Below are positions 8,226-16,664 of a stretch of 64,000 nt of DNA, in pieces (the stretch's first letter is position 1; each line of letters starts with the position of its first letter). A program made the position numbers and the translations under genes. Below the pieces are notes generated by a model. The model saw nothing but the letters and a program-made list of their open reading frames with translations. It made no database searches and had not been told where the DNA came from. Origin of the DNA: an uncultured Christensenellaceae bacterium (GTDB taxonomy: Bacteria > Bacillota > Clostridia > Christensenellales > UBA3700). The DNA lies in NCBI GenBank assembly GCA_944380355.1, contig CALWHJ010000006.1, positions 22,689 to 86,688 of the forward strand, in the 5' to 3' direction.

Positions 8226-8738
8226 ATGCCTAAAGAATATGCTATAAATCTGCCCTATCCCAAACTTACGGGAACGCTTTACCCTCAGGACATACGCTGT
8301 ATCGTTGACGACTATTCGGGACGTCAGGGCGAACTTACCGCCGTAACGCAATACATATATCAACAGTACATATCGCACTCTTTCGACGAGGCACTCGCCG
8401 AGGAGCTCTTGGGCATCGCAATCGTCGAAATACACCATCACGAATTACTCGGCGAGGCAATCGCGCAAATGGGCGGTGACCCTATTATGGGCGGGTCGAC
8501 GTGTTTTTGGTCGGGCTCAAACGTCAACTACACCAAAAACCCCGTAACTTTTTTGCGCAACAATATTCAGGCGGAATATCAGGCAATAGCAAATTACCGC
8601 CGCTCGATTGCGTGCGTACGCAACGAGTCGCTCAAGGAACTGCTTGCCAGAATAATTATGGACGAGGAACTTCACATAAGAATTTTTTCGGAGATACTCG
8701 AGAGGCTTACGGGACAGATTCAGACAGATAAAAACTGA
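8226..8738 (+). CDS. Ferritin-like / manganese-catalase-like coat protein (CotJC type)
   Basis: A 170-residue four-helix-bundle protein. Paired ligand motifs are visible: Glu in GELTAVTQYIYQQY, EIHHHELLG, EYQAIANYRRS, and DEELHIRIF, giving the two E-x6-7-Y and E-x2-H halves of a di-metal site. In Clostridia such proteins are usually annotated as manganese catalase, bacterioferritin-like or spore coat CotJC-like proteins and are often made late in sporulation. A CATATAAT sequence at 8182-8189 could be a sigma-A or a sigma-E-type -10; I cannot decide. AGGAGA precedes the ATG. Monocistronic with a strong terminator behind. Confidence 0.7.
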   Translation: MPKEYAINLPYPKLTGTLYPQDIRCIVDDYSGRQGELTAVTQYIYQQYISHSFDEALAEELLGIAIVEIHHHELLGEAIAQMGGDPIMGGSTCFWSGSNVNYTKNPVTFLRNNIQAEYQAIANYRRSIACVRNESLKELLARIIMDEELHIRIFSEILERLTGQIQTDKN

Positions 8739-8744
8739 CGTCGA

Positions 8745-8780
8745 AAGACGCTTGCGGGATTTTCGCAAGCGTCTTCTAAG
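8745..8780 (+). terminator. Intrinsic terminator after ferritin-like gene
   Basis: AGACGCTTGC / GCAAGCGTCT with a nine-base loop and TTCT after the stem. Confidence 0.75.
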
Positions 8781-8798
8781 CAGGCGGATAAAAGTAAA

Positions 8799-8827
8799 TT
8801 GACTAACGAACGTTTTTGCTTTATAAT
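8799..8827 (+). promoter_or_regulatory. Sigma-A promoter of response regulator gene
   Basis: TTGACT, 17-base spacer, TATAAT, about 30 bases upstream of the ATG. Confidence 0.8.
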
Positions 8828-8857
8828 GTCCTTGACGACATAAAGAGGTAAAAGCGT

Positions 8858-9526
8858 ATGAACAGAAAACGTATTCTCATAGTAGACGACGATATCCATA
8901 TAGGCAATATGCTCGAGGAGTTACTGCGCAAACAAGGATACGACGTACTGCGCGCATACTCGGGTACAGAAGCAATACTCGTACTCAAAAATTCTTCGCC
9001 CGATTTGGTACTGCTCGACCTTATGTTGCCCGGCCTTAACGGAGAAGACGTGCTACCCTTGATTAAAGACATTCCCGTAATAGTAGTCAGCGCGAAAACG
9101 GGTACGGAAAACAAAGTCGATTTGCTTATGCAAGGCGCGGCGGACTACGTAACCAAGCCTTTCGATACACAAGAACTTCTGGCAAGAATACACGTGCAAT
9201 TGAGAAAAGATACGCAAAAAACCGATACTCTCTCTTACGGCGAAATAACTCTGGACAAGCTCTCCCGCTCGGTAAAAGCCAATGACCAACCCGTCAAACT
9301 TACAAAGACGGAGTATGCGATTTTATTCACTCTTATGCACTATCCCAAAAAGGTTTTTTCAAAGGACGATATTCTGCTGCAAATAGCAGATTTAACGCTC
9401 GACTGCGACGAAAACTCTTTGCGCACGCATATAGGCAATCTTCGCAACAAATTGCGCGCCGCTACGGGCAAGGACTATATCGAAGCGGTATGGGGCATAG
9501 GCTATAAGCTTGCCAAAGTCGAATAA
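8858..9526 (+). CDS. OmpR-family response regulator
   Basis: Two-domain regulator of 222 residues. The receiver has the acidic pocket DDD (10-12), phospho-acceptor Asp54 in LLDLMLPGLNG, VSAKTG and the Lys in YVTKPF. The C-terminal winged helix shows ITLDKLSRSVKAN, LTKTEYAILFTLM and the recognition part ENSLRTHIGNLRNKL. It opens a cluster of ABC ATPase, two permeases and a histidine kinase (12431), which together look like a peptide-antibiotic sensing and defence unit. A sigma-A promoter and GAGG ribosome site precede it; 240 bases with an inverted repeat separate it from the ATPase gene. Confidence 0.9.
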   Translation: MNRKRILIVDDDIHIGNMLEELLRKQGYDVLRAYSGTEAILVLKNSSPDLVLLDLMLPGLNGEDVLPLIKDIPVIVVSAKTGTENKVDLLMQGAADYVTKPFDTQELLARIHVQLRKDTQKTDTLSYGEITLDKLSRSVKANDQPVKLTKTEYAILFTLMHYPKKVFSKDDILLQIADLTLDCDENSLRTHIGNLRNKLRAATGKDYIEAVWGIGYKLAKVE

Positions 9527-9694
9527 ATATATCATTTTATCCGATAAATAAATATATAAGGCTATACGGCATAAAACTATAAGGCGCTAAACCTCGGCAA
9601 GGTTGAAACTTACGTTTGAAAATGGTTTCGGATACGGCTAGGCGGGCAATTGTAAAACCGGTCATTAGAAAGCGGCAACAATCTTGCTCGAATC

Positions 9695-9749
9695 TTGATA
9701 CTTTTCTTTTCAGTTCCTTGATTTGAATAGTATAAACTGAAAGTATCAA
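9695..9749 (+). promoter_or_regulatory. Long inverted repeat ahead of the ABC ATPase gene
   Basis: TTGATACTTT (9695-9704) and AAAGTATCAA (9740-9749) are perfect inverted arms; CAGTT / AACTG pair inside them. The structure ends 17 bases before the start codon and close to its AAAGGAG site, so it may be an operator for the neighbouring regulator or a leader hairpin. Nothing else is seen in 9527-9766. Confidence 0.45.
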
Positions 9750-9766
9750 ATCAAAGGAGCTTTTCT

Positions 9767-10678
9767 ATGGAAAATTGTCTTACAACTCACAATCTTACAA
9801 AACGCTATCGCAAATTCACGGCGCTAGACAACGTTTCGCTGCAAGTAAAGCGAGGTGCAATATACGGCTTGGTAGGCAGAAACGGCGCAGGCAAAACCAC
9901 GATAATCAGAGTGGTGACAGGTCTGCAAGAACCTACCGAAGGCGAATATACGCTATTTGACGTAAATCACAGCGACGGCAAAGCACTTGCCCGCATACGA
10001 AGACGTATCGGCGCAATTGTCGAAACGCCTGCACTGTACAACTCAATGAGCGCAAAAGAAAATCTTTATCACCAGGCTATCTTGCTGGGGCTTCCGTCGA
10101 CAAGCAAAATCGACGAACTTCTCAAACTTGTGGGGCTTGAAGATGCAGGGAAAAAACGAGTATCCAACTTTTCTCTCGGTATGCGCCAAAGACTGGGAAT
10201 CGCACTTGCTCTGATAGGAGACCCCGACCTTATTATTCTCGACGAACCCACCAACGGACTTGACCCTCAGGGTATAGTGGAGATACGCGAACTCATACTC
10301 AAACTCAACAAGGAACACGGCGTGTCTTTTGTTATTTCGAGCCACATTCTCGGTGAACTCTCAAAACTTGCCACCGACTACGGCTTTATCGAAAAAGGCA
10401 GACTGATATGCGAAATGACTGCCGAACAGCTCGAAGAAAAGTGCCGCAAAAAGATTATACTCAAAGTCGACGGTAAAAAGTCTCTCTCGTCGGTATTGGA
10501 CAAAGCAAAACTCGAATACAAAATGCTTTCTCCCGACGAATGCGAGATATACGGACCAACAGACATACAAGCGGTGCTGACTCTGTTGACAGACTCCAAA
10601 CTTTCAGTAGTGCACATCAATGAGTGCGACGAGGATTTGGAAACCTTTTTCCTCAACCTCATAGGTACGAAACAATGA
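9767..10678 (+). CDS. ABC transporter ATP-binding protein, BcrA/lantibiotic-immunity type
   Basis: Energises the two permeases that follow. In the 303 residues the Walker A is GRNGAGKTT (about 38-46), the signature SNFSLGMRQRLGIAL, Walker B LIILDEPTNGLDPQG and the switch His in ISSHIL. A C-terminal extension of about 85 residues is typical of the BcrA, NisF and SpaF group, which expel bacitracin or lantibiotics. The stop overlaps the next start (ATGA), implying translational coupling. The substrate is inferred from arrangement, not shown. Confidence 0.85.
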   Translation: MENCLTTHNLTKRYRKFTALDNVSLQVKRGAIYGLVGRNGAGKTTIIRVVTGLQEPTEGEYTLFDVNHSDGKALARIRRRIGAIVETPALYNSMSAKENLYHQAILLGLPSTSKIDELLKLVGLEDAGKKRVSNFSLGMRQRLGIALALIGDPDLIILDEPTNGLDPQGIVEIRELILKLNKEHGVSFVISSHILGELSKLATDYGFIEKGRLICEMTAEQLEEKCRKKIILKVDGKKSLSSVLDKAKLEYKMLSPDECEIYGPTDIQAVLTLLTDSKLSVVHINECDEDLETFFLNLIGTKQ

Positions 10679-11520
10679 TAAGGCTGATAAGAAGCAACTT
10701 GTTGCGTGCTTACCGAAACTTGATTGTTTGGGTATCAGTTGTTTTGCAATTCTGCATCACTTTTTTCTATACGCTAATTTACAAGTTAACAAATCCGCTC
10801 TATTCCACGGCGGACTCTGCGTTTTTTACAGGTTTTACGCTGCTTGTATTCCCCTTTACGGGCATGATAACAATCTTCGCTTGCATAACGGTCCTTGCTG
10901 CCGACTTCGACAACAGAGCGATTGTATTAAAACTGCAAGCCGGATTTTCCAAATACGAAATATATCTGGCGGGATTTTTGTCGTCAATCATAATAGGTCT
11001 TACTCTGTATGCAACGCATCTCGTTACGTACTGCGTAATCTCCATTCCGGTACTAGGCAAGCCGACGATGCCGACAGAGTATCTTACGGCGGTACTCGCT
11101 ATATCGCTGTTATCGGAACTAGTGTATGCGGCGCTGTCCGTCTTTTCTGTGAGCGTATGCAGAAAAACGGTTAATTCGCTTTGCGTTGCGCTCGGCGTAT
11201 TGTTGTTTACAACCATTATGATGTTTTTTAGCGAACAATTACCCGAGTACGCATACATGCTTTACGATTGCGTCCACGCTTATACTCCCGGACAAACCGA
11301 AGATATAGTCGATTCGATGTACGGATATATGCATTGGATAAATTTCAAAAACACCGCTAAAAGCGAATTTTTTTACAACTTCTTTATTGCGGGCAACGCA
11401 AGTAAAATCTTCTATCGTTCCCCGCTCAACCTGTGGCAGATTATACCTTTTGCCATAGCGAAAATAACTTTCCTTTTCGGCACCGGATTTATCGTAGCCG
11501 GCAGAAAGGATATCAAGTAA
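10675..11520 (+). CDS. ABC-2 type permease, first subunit
   Basis: Membrane subunit of 281 residues with about six hydrophobic segments: one after the short N-terminal MIRLIRSNLLRAYRN, others near residues 45-75, 95-125, 135-165 and 165-185, and a last one at the C-terminus. The pattern with a large extracellular loop (about 190-250) fits NisE/NisG or BcrB-like permeases. The ATG overlaps the stop of the ATPase gene. A longer frame upstream exists but would overlap the ATPase. Moderately similar in layout to the next gene, so the pair probably forms a heterodimer. Confidence 0.75.
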   Translation: MIRLIRSNLLRAYRNLIVWVSVVLQFCITFFYTLIYKLTNPLYSTADSAFFTGFTLLVFPFTGMITIFACITVLAADFDNRAIVLKLQAGFSKYEIYLAGFLSSIIIGLTLYATHLVTYCVISIPVLGKPTMPTEYLTAVLAISLLSELVYAALSVFSVSVCRKTVNSLCVALGVLLFTTIMMFFSEQLPEYAYMLYDCVHAYTPGQTEDIVDSMYGYMHWINFKNTAKSEFFYNFFIAGNASKIFYRSPLNLWQIIPFAIAKITFLFGTGFIVAGRKDIK

Positions 11521-11534
11521 TAGTGAGGATTAAT

Positions 11535-12392
11535 ATGTCAATATTGATAAAAGATAATTTGAAACGCCTCGTCAAAAATCCCATATTGTGGGTATATACG
11601 GCAATTGAGGCTCTGATAACGATAGTTTACACCTATCTGGTAACGCACAACATGATTCACAAAGGGTACGTCCCCAAACTCGAAACCGTAATGTTTTCGG
11701 GAATAGCATACGAGATGATTCCTGTATTGGGTTTTATGATAATTATTCTCGGTATCTCTTTTATCGGCAGCGATTACTCCGCAGGAAATATCAAAAAAAA
11801 GATTATCGTAGGATATTCGAAAGAATCGGTATATTTAAGTAATTTTATCACTTTGCTCATAGGCGCAGCGATAATGCTTACTGCAAGACTGATTGTATTT
11901 TGTCTTGTCGCTCTGCCCTCGATACGTGAAATCGACTACCGCTCGTCATATCTTCTCGCCGCTACAACGGTCGTAGCTCTTTCAACTGTGTTTTATTGCG
12001 CTTTCGCTACGTTTTTGGTTACGGTTTGCAAAAGTGCAAAAGGCTCTTTCGTACGTTTTATTCTTTTTTATCTTTTTCTTATAATCATTTTGATTATGTT
12101 AGTCAATATGATGCCTCAAACGTACGAACCCGACTACGCAAAGTATTCGGTACTTACCGGTTTTGAAGACTACTCCAAATATACTTTGCCTACCGATGCA
12201 GCCCCCAAGCAATTGCGCGATTTGACAAAAGTGATTTACGACGCATTACCGATGATGCAATTAAGTCAAATTTCGCCCGAATCGGCATTCTCCCCTCTCT
12301 GTCTGTGGGCGATAATTCCCTTCTCGGTAGTTGAAATACTCGCCTTCTTCTTTGCGGGGTTCTTTGTAGCAAAAAAACAAAATCTCAACTAA
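11535..12392 (+). CDS. ABC-2 type permease, second subunit
   Basis: A 285-residue membrane protein beginning MSILIKDNLKRLVKNPILW, a layout parallel to the preceding permease (short basic N-terminus, first membrane helix at about 19-40, central group of helices at 60-200, long loop, final helix at about 255-280). GTGAGGA precedes the start, 14 bases after the previous stop. Together with the ATPase and the upstream permease it forms a three-component exporter, LanFEG-like in order. Confidence 0.75.
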   Translation: MSILIKDNLKRLVKNPILWVYTAIEALITIVYTYLVTHNMIHKGYVPKLETVMFSGIAYEMIPVLGFMIIILGISFIGSDYSAGNIKKKIIVGYSKESVYLSNFITLLIGAAIMLTARLIVFCLVALPSIREIDYRSSYLLAATTVVALSTVFYCAFATFLVTVCKSAKGSFVRFILFYLFLIIILIMLVNMMPQTYEPDYAKYSVLTGFEDYSKYTLPTDAAPKQLRDLTKVIYDALPMMQLSQISPESAFSPLCLWAIIPFSVVEILAFFFAGFFVAKKQNLN

Positions 12393-12430
12393 CTCATTGC
12401 GTACCGACATAGTACGAATAAGGAGAAAAT

Positions 12431-13339
12431 ATGTATCAGACTTTTTGTATCGTATTTGCAATACTGTTTATTTTGGCACTAGGCGCAATAGGAGCTATTG
12501 TCGTCAAAATTTTCCTGCTGAAAAAGGATATAAACAATATCAAAAGACAAACAAAAGAAATACTCAACAGCAATACGAATGCGAAAATAGTCCTCTGCGG
12601 CAGAGATAAGTCTATCCGTGAATTGGCGATTTCGCTCAACGAGAGTCTGAGCCTTATCAGACAAAAACAACTCACCTACAACAACGGAGACGCAGAATTG
12701 AAGAGTGCCATGACAAACATATCTCACGATCTGCGTACTCCGCTCACGGCGATATGCGGTTATCTCGACCTTACCGAAAAGGAAAAGAATCCCGCAAAAA
12801 TCAAAGAATATCTCGATATCGTAAAAGAACGTACGCTTACTCTCAAAACGCTTACGGACGAGTTATTCAAATACTCCGTTTCCCTCGATAAAAGTCACGG
12901 CGTTTATTTGCAGGACGTATGTCTCAATACTCTCATAAGAGAATGTCTTCTCGACCAATACGAACAATTCAATCAAAAGAATATCACGCCCGTCATTGAC
13001 TTGCCGCAAAAAAATATCAATTGCGTAGCAGACAAAAAGGACCTCGCAAGAGTCTTTCAAAACATTATCGGCAATGCCCTCAAATACGGCGAAGGCGACT
13101 TCGGAGTAAAACTCTATGAAGACGGCGTTATTGATTTTTATAACACTGCGTCGGGACTCACACAGCTAGACGTCGAGAGAATGTTTGACCGCTTCTATAC
13201 CGTAAAGAATTACAACTATTCTACGGGCTTGGGACTTTCGATTGCAAAAAGTCTTGTCGAGCAGTACGGCGGAAGCATATCCGCATCTCTCGAAAACGGC
13301 GTCTTTTCGATAAAGCTCAATCTGGCAAAAACACGCTAG
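12431..13339 (+). CDS. Sensor histidine kinase, short-sensor type
   Basis: A 302-residue kinase with a single N-terminal membrane helix (about 5-30), a short linker, HisKA with phospho-acceptor His99 in NISHDLRTPLT, and a HATPase domain with N box NIIGNALKYGEGD and G box TGLGLSIAKSLVEQYGG. There is almost no extracellular sensor, as in intramembrane-sensing kinases that read an ABC transporter's state. It is the probable partner of the regulator at 8858. AAGGAG lies before the ATG. The neighbouring transporter makes antibiotic-peptide response the best guess. Confidence 0.88.
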   Translation: MYQTFCIVFAILFILALGAIGAIVVKIFLLKKDINNIKRQTKEILNSNTNAKIVLCGRDKSIRELAISLNESLSLIRQKQLTYNNGDAELKSAMTNISHDLRTPLTAICGYLDLTEKEKNPAKIKEYLDIVKERTLTLKTLTDELFKYSVSLDKSHGVYLQDVCLNTLIRECLLDQYEQFNQKNITPVIDLPQKNINCVADKKDLARVFQNIIGNALKYGEGDFGVKLYEDGVIDFYNTASGLTQLDVERMFDRFYTVKNYNYSTGLGLSIAKSLVEQYGGSISASLENGVFSIKLNLAKTR

Positions 13340-13454
13340 CGCATTTCCTGACGGCGCAACTCAATCCAAAGCCTCTGCTGCAAACTTTAAAATCCAAACA
13401 TTCATCCCAACGTATACACCACATCAGGCTTAAGGAATTGACGTGTTAAAGCAA

Positions 13455-13490
13455 AAGGCAGGTCGGAAAGACCTGCCTTATTATTTTATT
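13455..13490 (+). terminator. Intrinsic terminator after the histidine kinase
   Basis: AAGGCAGGTC-ggaaa-GACCTGCCTT followed by a T-rich run; it may also serve the convergent phosphomutase gene. Confidence 0.85.
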
Positions 13491-13545
13491 TTTCACCGTC
13501 GGACAATATCTCATTTCTTTCGATATCCCCGCTTATTCAACCGCT

Positions 13546-15288
13546 TCAAATCATATCTACGATTGCCTGCTGTAGTTTTGCGTTTTTGACCTGACTTTGC
13601 TCTTTGCTATCTGCCTTGGTGGATACGTATATCTTGAGTTTAGGCTCGGTACCGCTGGGTCTTATGCAAAGCCACTCGTCATCTCCGAATTCGTACTTGA
13701 TTACGTTGGTAGAAGGCAAATCGCTCATCTCTATTCTTCCGTCCTCGAAGTACTTGATTGTGCCGTCGGTCAAATCCAGCTTGCTTATCATAGGTATGCC
13801 CGCTACCTCGGTCAAGTCGGTATCCTTGAACTTCTTCATAATGTCCGCCATCTGCTGCATACCGTCAAGTCCCTTGAAAGCTATGCTCTTGCTGCTCTCG
13901 ACAAAGTAACCGAATTTTTTGAAAAGCTCCTCGAGCTTGTCGCAAAGTCTTACGCCCTTGTAAGTGTAATAGCATACCATCTCTGCAAAAAGCATACTTG
14001 CGACTACCGCGTCTTTATCCCTTGCGTGCGTACCCGAAAGATAGCCGTAGCTTTCCTCGTAACCGAACATAAAGGTATATTCTCCGCTCTTCTCCCATTC
14101 TTTGATTTTCTCGCCGATAAACTTAAAGCCCGTGAGTACGTCGAATACCTTTGCGCCGTAACTTCTCGCTATCTTATCCGCAAGACGCGTCGTGACGATA
14201 GTTTTGACTACCGCGCTGTTTTTGGGAAGCGTACCCTCTTCTTTGTGGCGCATAAGGATATAGTCCATCAAAAGCGCGCCTATCTGGTTGCCGTTGAGAA
14301 GAATAAATTCGCCCTTTGCGTCTTTTATCGCAACGCCCATTCTGTCGCAGTCAGGGTCGGTGCCTATGACTATATCGCTACCCAGTTTGTCTGCAAGCGC
14401 GATACCCAGCTTAAGGGCGTCGGGCTGTTCGGGATTGGGCATAACAACCGTGGAAAACTCCGTATCGGGATTTTTCTGTTCCTCTACGACAGATACGGAT
14501 ATGCCCATCTTGGCAAGCATAGTCGTAACGGGAATATATCCCGAACCGTGTATAGGAGAATATACGATTTTGATATCCTTACCCACTTGCTTTACTGCTT
14601 GGGGAGAGAGCGAAAGCTTGGATATCTCAGCATAGTACTTATCGTCAAGACTCTTGCCTATAACCGTAATATGCTCGCTGAGTTTATATCCGTCCTTACC
14701 CGCTATACCGTCGTGATTTTCGCACGCTACATCTTCCCTGTCAAGACCGAAGTAGGGGGTTTTGTCTATATATTTTACTACCTCAGCCGTTGCCTCGGGC
14801 GACATCTGCGCGCCGTCCTCGCCGTAAACTTTGTAGCCGTTGTATTCCTTGGGATTGTGGCTGGCGGTAATCATTATACCTGCTATGCAATTGAGCTGTC
14901 TTACCGCGAAAGAACACATAGGCACGGGGCGCACGTTTTCAAACAAAGACACCTTAATGCCGTTGGCTGCCAGCACTCTCGCCGCGGTAAGGGCAAACTC
15001 GAAGGACATACGTCTTGTATCGTACGATATGACTACGCCTCTCTCCGCCTGCTTCTTGCCCAGCGCGTTGATGTAATCGGACAAACCTTTGGTCGCTCTC
15101 GCTACCGTATATTCGTTCATATTGGATATGCCCATACAAATCGTGCCTCTCATTCCTGCCGTGCCGAATGCCAAAGGCAACGTAAATCTTTCCTTTATTT
15201 CCTTGTCGTTGTCGGCTATGGACTCGAGCTCCTGAGAGTACTTTTTGTCAACCGACGCTTTCCATTGTTCGTAATTATCCTTGTACAT
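13546..15288 (-). CDS. Phosphohexomutase (phosphoglucomutase/phosphomannomutase)
   Basis: Interconverts hexose 1- and 6-phosphates for cell-envelope sugar synthesis. The 580 residues place it in the long PgcA-type group. Motifs in order: the phosphoserine loop ITASHNPKEYNGYKVY, the metal site GTDPDCDRMGVA, the sugar-binding GYEESYGYLSG, and the phosphate-binding RPSGTEPKLKIY near the end. The ATG at 15288 (MYKDNYEQW) with AAAGAGG upstream is preferred to a GTG two codons earlier. Monocistronic; convergent with the sensor kinase gene. Confidence 0.92.
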   Translation of the reverse strand: MYKDNYEQWKASVDKKYSQELESIADNDKEIKERFTLPLAFGTAGMRGTICMGISNMNEYTVARATKGLSDYINALGKKQAERGVVISYDTRRMSFEFALTAARVLAANGIKVSLFENVRPVPMCSFAVRQLNCIAGIMITASHNPKEYNGYKVYGEDGAQMSPEATAEVVKYIDKTPYFGLDREDVACENHDGIAGKDGYKLSEHITVIGKSLDDKYYAEISKLSLSPQAVKQVGKDIKIVYSPIHGSGYIPVTTMLAKMGISVSVVEEQKNPDTEFSTVVMPNPEQPDALKLGIALADKLGSDIVIGTDPDCDRMGVAIKDAKGEFILLNGNQIGALLMDYILMRHKEEGTLPKNSAVVKTIVTTRLADKIARSYGAKVFDVLTGFKFIGEKIKEWEKSGEYTFMFGYEESYGYLSGTHARDKDAVVASMLFAEMVCYYTYKGVRLCDKLEELFKKFGYFVESSKSIAFKGLDGMQQMADIMKKFKDTDLTEVAGIPMISKLDLTDGTIKYFEDGRIEMSDLPSTNVIKYEFGDDEWLCIRPSGTEPKLKIYVSTKADSKEQSQVKNAKLQQAIVDMI

Positions 15289-15411
15289 ATTCACCTCTTT
15301 GCCCCTTTTGGAGCATTAACAGTATATCATTATAAATAAGTTTTTTCAATATTTTATCATATAATTGTGCATACTCGACACGATTTATCAAATACTGCTC
15401 AAATTTGATTA

Positions 15412-15440
15412 TTGACAATATAATCAAAAAGTTGTATAAT
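15412..15440 (+). promoter_or_regulatory. Perfect consensus sigma-A promoter
   Basis: TTGACA, exactly 17 bases, TATAAT; 33 bases upstream of the small membrane protein gene. Both hexamers match the consensus fully, suggesting high expression. Confidence 0.9.
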
Positions 15441-15473
15441 CTAAGCAAACCAAACAAAAAAGGGGGGAACTAT

Positions 15474-15692
15474 ATGGCTAAATCTAAAAAACTCGGCGGA
15501 AGCTGGATTCTCTGGTTAATTCTTCAAATCTTCTTCGGCGCAATTACGGGTTTTGTCGCACGTCTCATCAAGGGACATATCCTTTCGGGTATTCTCTATC
15601 TGCTGACGGGCGGTTTCTTCGCTATAGGCTGGATTGTGGACATCATATCCTTGCTTGTACATCACGATTACGTATGGCTGTGGTCTAAATAA
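15474..15692 (+). CDS. Small TM2-like membrane protein
   Basis: A 72-residue protein with two hydrophobic hairpin-like segments (about 10-28 and 36-62) around FVARLIKGH, followed by WIVDII, reminiscent of the TM2 domain (two helices joined by a short polar turn ending in an Asp). The N-terminus is basic (MAKSKKLGGSW). A GGGGGG-rich ribosome site stands 6 nt before the ATG, and the promoter is a perfect consensus, so it is probably abundant. Function unknown; the TM2 match is weak. Confidence 0.65.
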   Translation: MAKSKKLGGSWILWLILQIFFGAITGFVARLIKGHILSGILYLLTGGFFAIGWIVDIISLLVHHDYVWLWSK

Positions 15693-15723
15693 TCCATTTG
15701 ACTTTTACGCAACGCAAAACAGG

Positions 15724-15752
15724 AAGGTCGCTTACGCAAGCGGCCTTTTTTA
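15724..15752 (+). terminator. Intrinsic terminator after TM2-like gene
   Basis: AAGGTCGCTT-acgc-AAGCGGCCTT with TTTTTT. Confidence 0.85.
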
Positions 15753-15939
15753 TGACCTTTTTACGTCTTGACTGCAAAAGCAAAATGCTCTATACTGTAC
15801 TTGACAAATCTTTTACGGCGGAAAAATACTCTGCCTGCTTAAAGTCGAGCAGAACTTAAAAATACAAGCCGGAAGTATACATAATAATAAAGACAATAAA
15901 AAGCGTACCGTATCCGCGCGGTACAAAATCGGAGACACT

Positions 15940-16533
15940 ATGGATATCGAACTCAACAAGGCACGGTTTTTAAAAATTTTCAACGATAATATCAAGCGCG
16001 ACGGCGCGGACAAGCTTCTCAAATGGCTGGAAAACAGCGACTTCTTTGTCGCGCCCGCAAGCAGTAAATTTCACAACGCTATGCAGGGAGGACTGTGCGA
16101 CCACTCGCTCAACGTATATGACAGAGCTATGGAGTTGTATAAGCTGGAGCAAAAGAAAAAGTCGGGACTATTTGACGGCATTACGCCCGAAAATATCGCA
16201 GTAGCCGCACTTTTGCACGATTTGTGCAAAGTCAACTTCTACAAAATCAGCTTCCGCAACGTCAAGGTAGACGGAGCGTGGGAACAAGTACCCTTTTATA
16301 GCGTAGAAGATTCACTCCCCTACGGTCACGGAGAAAAATCCGTATATATCATAAGCGGTTTTATGCGACTGACCAGAGAGGAAGCTATGGCAATCAACTG
16401 GCATATGGGCGGTTTTGACAAACGCGTACTTGGCGGAGATTTCGCTATATCTCAGGCTTTCGAAGAATATCCTTTTGCTACGATGATACACATTGCCGAC
16501 GTAATGGCTACGTATTTCGACGAAGAAAAATAG
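15940..16533 (+). CDS. HD-domain hydrolase
   Basis: A 197-residue protein with HD-family metal motifs: a first His in GLCDHSLNVYDRA, then LLHDLCKVNFY, and a later DVMATYF. Such proteins are phosphohydrolases of nucleotides or other small phosphates; the substrate is unknown. The segment MNWHMGGFDKR with its neighbours suggests a stand-alone metabolic HD enzyme rather than a GGDEF-linked one. A small hairpin GTACCG/CGGTAC (15904-15924) stands just before the ribosome site. It is followed by a terminator shared with the convergent vanW-like gene. Confidence 0.75.
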   Translation: MDIELNKARFLKIFNDNIKRDGADKLLKWLENSDFFVAPASSKFHNAMQGGLCDHSLNVYDRAMELYKLEQKKKSGLFDGITPENIAVAALLHDLCKVNFYKISFRNVKVDGAWEQVPFYSVEDSLPYGHGEKSVYIISGFMRLTREEAMAINWHMGGFDKRVLGGDFAISQAFEEYPFATMIHIADVMATYFDEEK

Positions 16534-16636
16534 TATCTTTGACTATATAACCGATTAACAACAAGCGCGCACCGCGCATTATTCTAATTATAAGTCAAGC
16601 AGAAATGCAAGTATTTTTCAATTAACGTATTACGAT

Positions 16637-16664
16637 AAAAAAGAGGATGCAAAGTCCTCTTTTT
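16637..16664 (-). terminator. Intrinsic terminator after VanW-family gene
   Basis: AAGAGGAC-tttgcat-cCTCTTTTTT on the minus strand; T-rich on both sides, so probably bidirectional between convergent genes. Confidence 0.75.

Noticed and set aside
9537..9749. 70-codon minus-strand frame
   Set aside because: It covers the inverted repeat and promoter region and has no coding signature.
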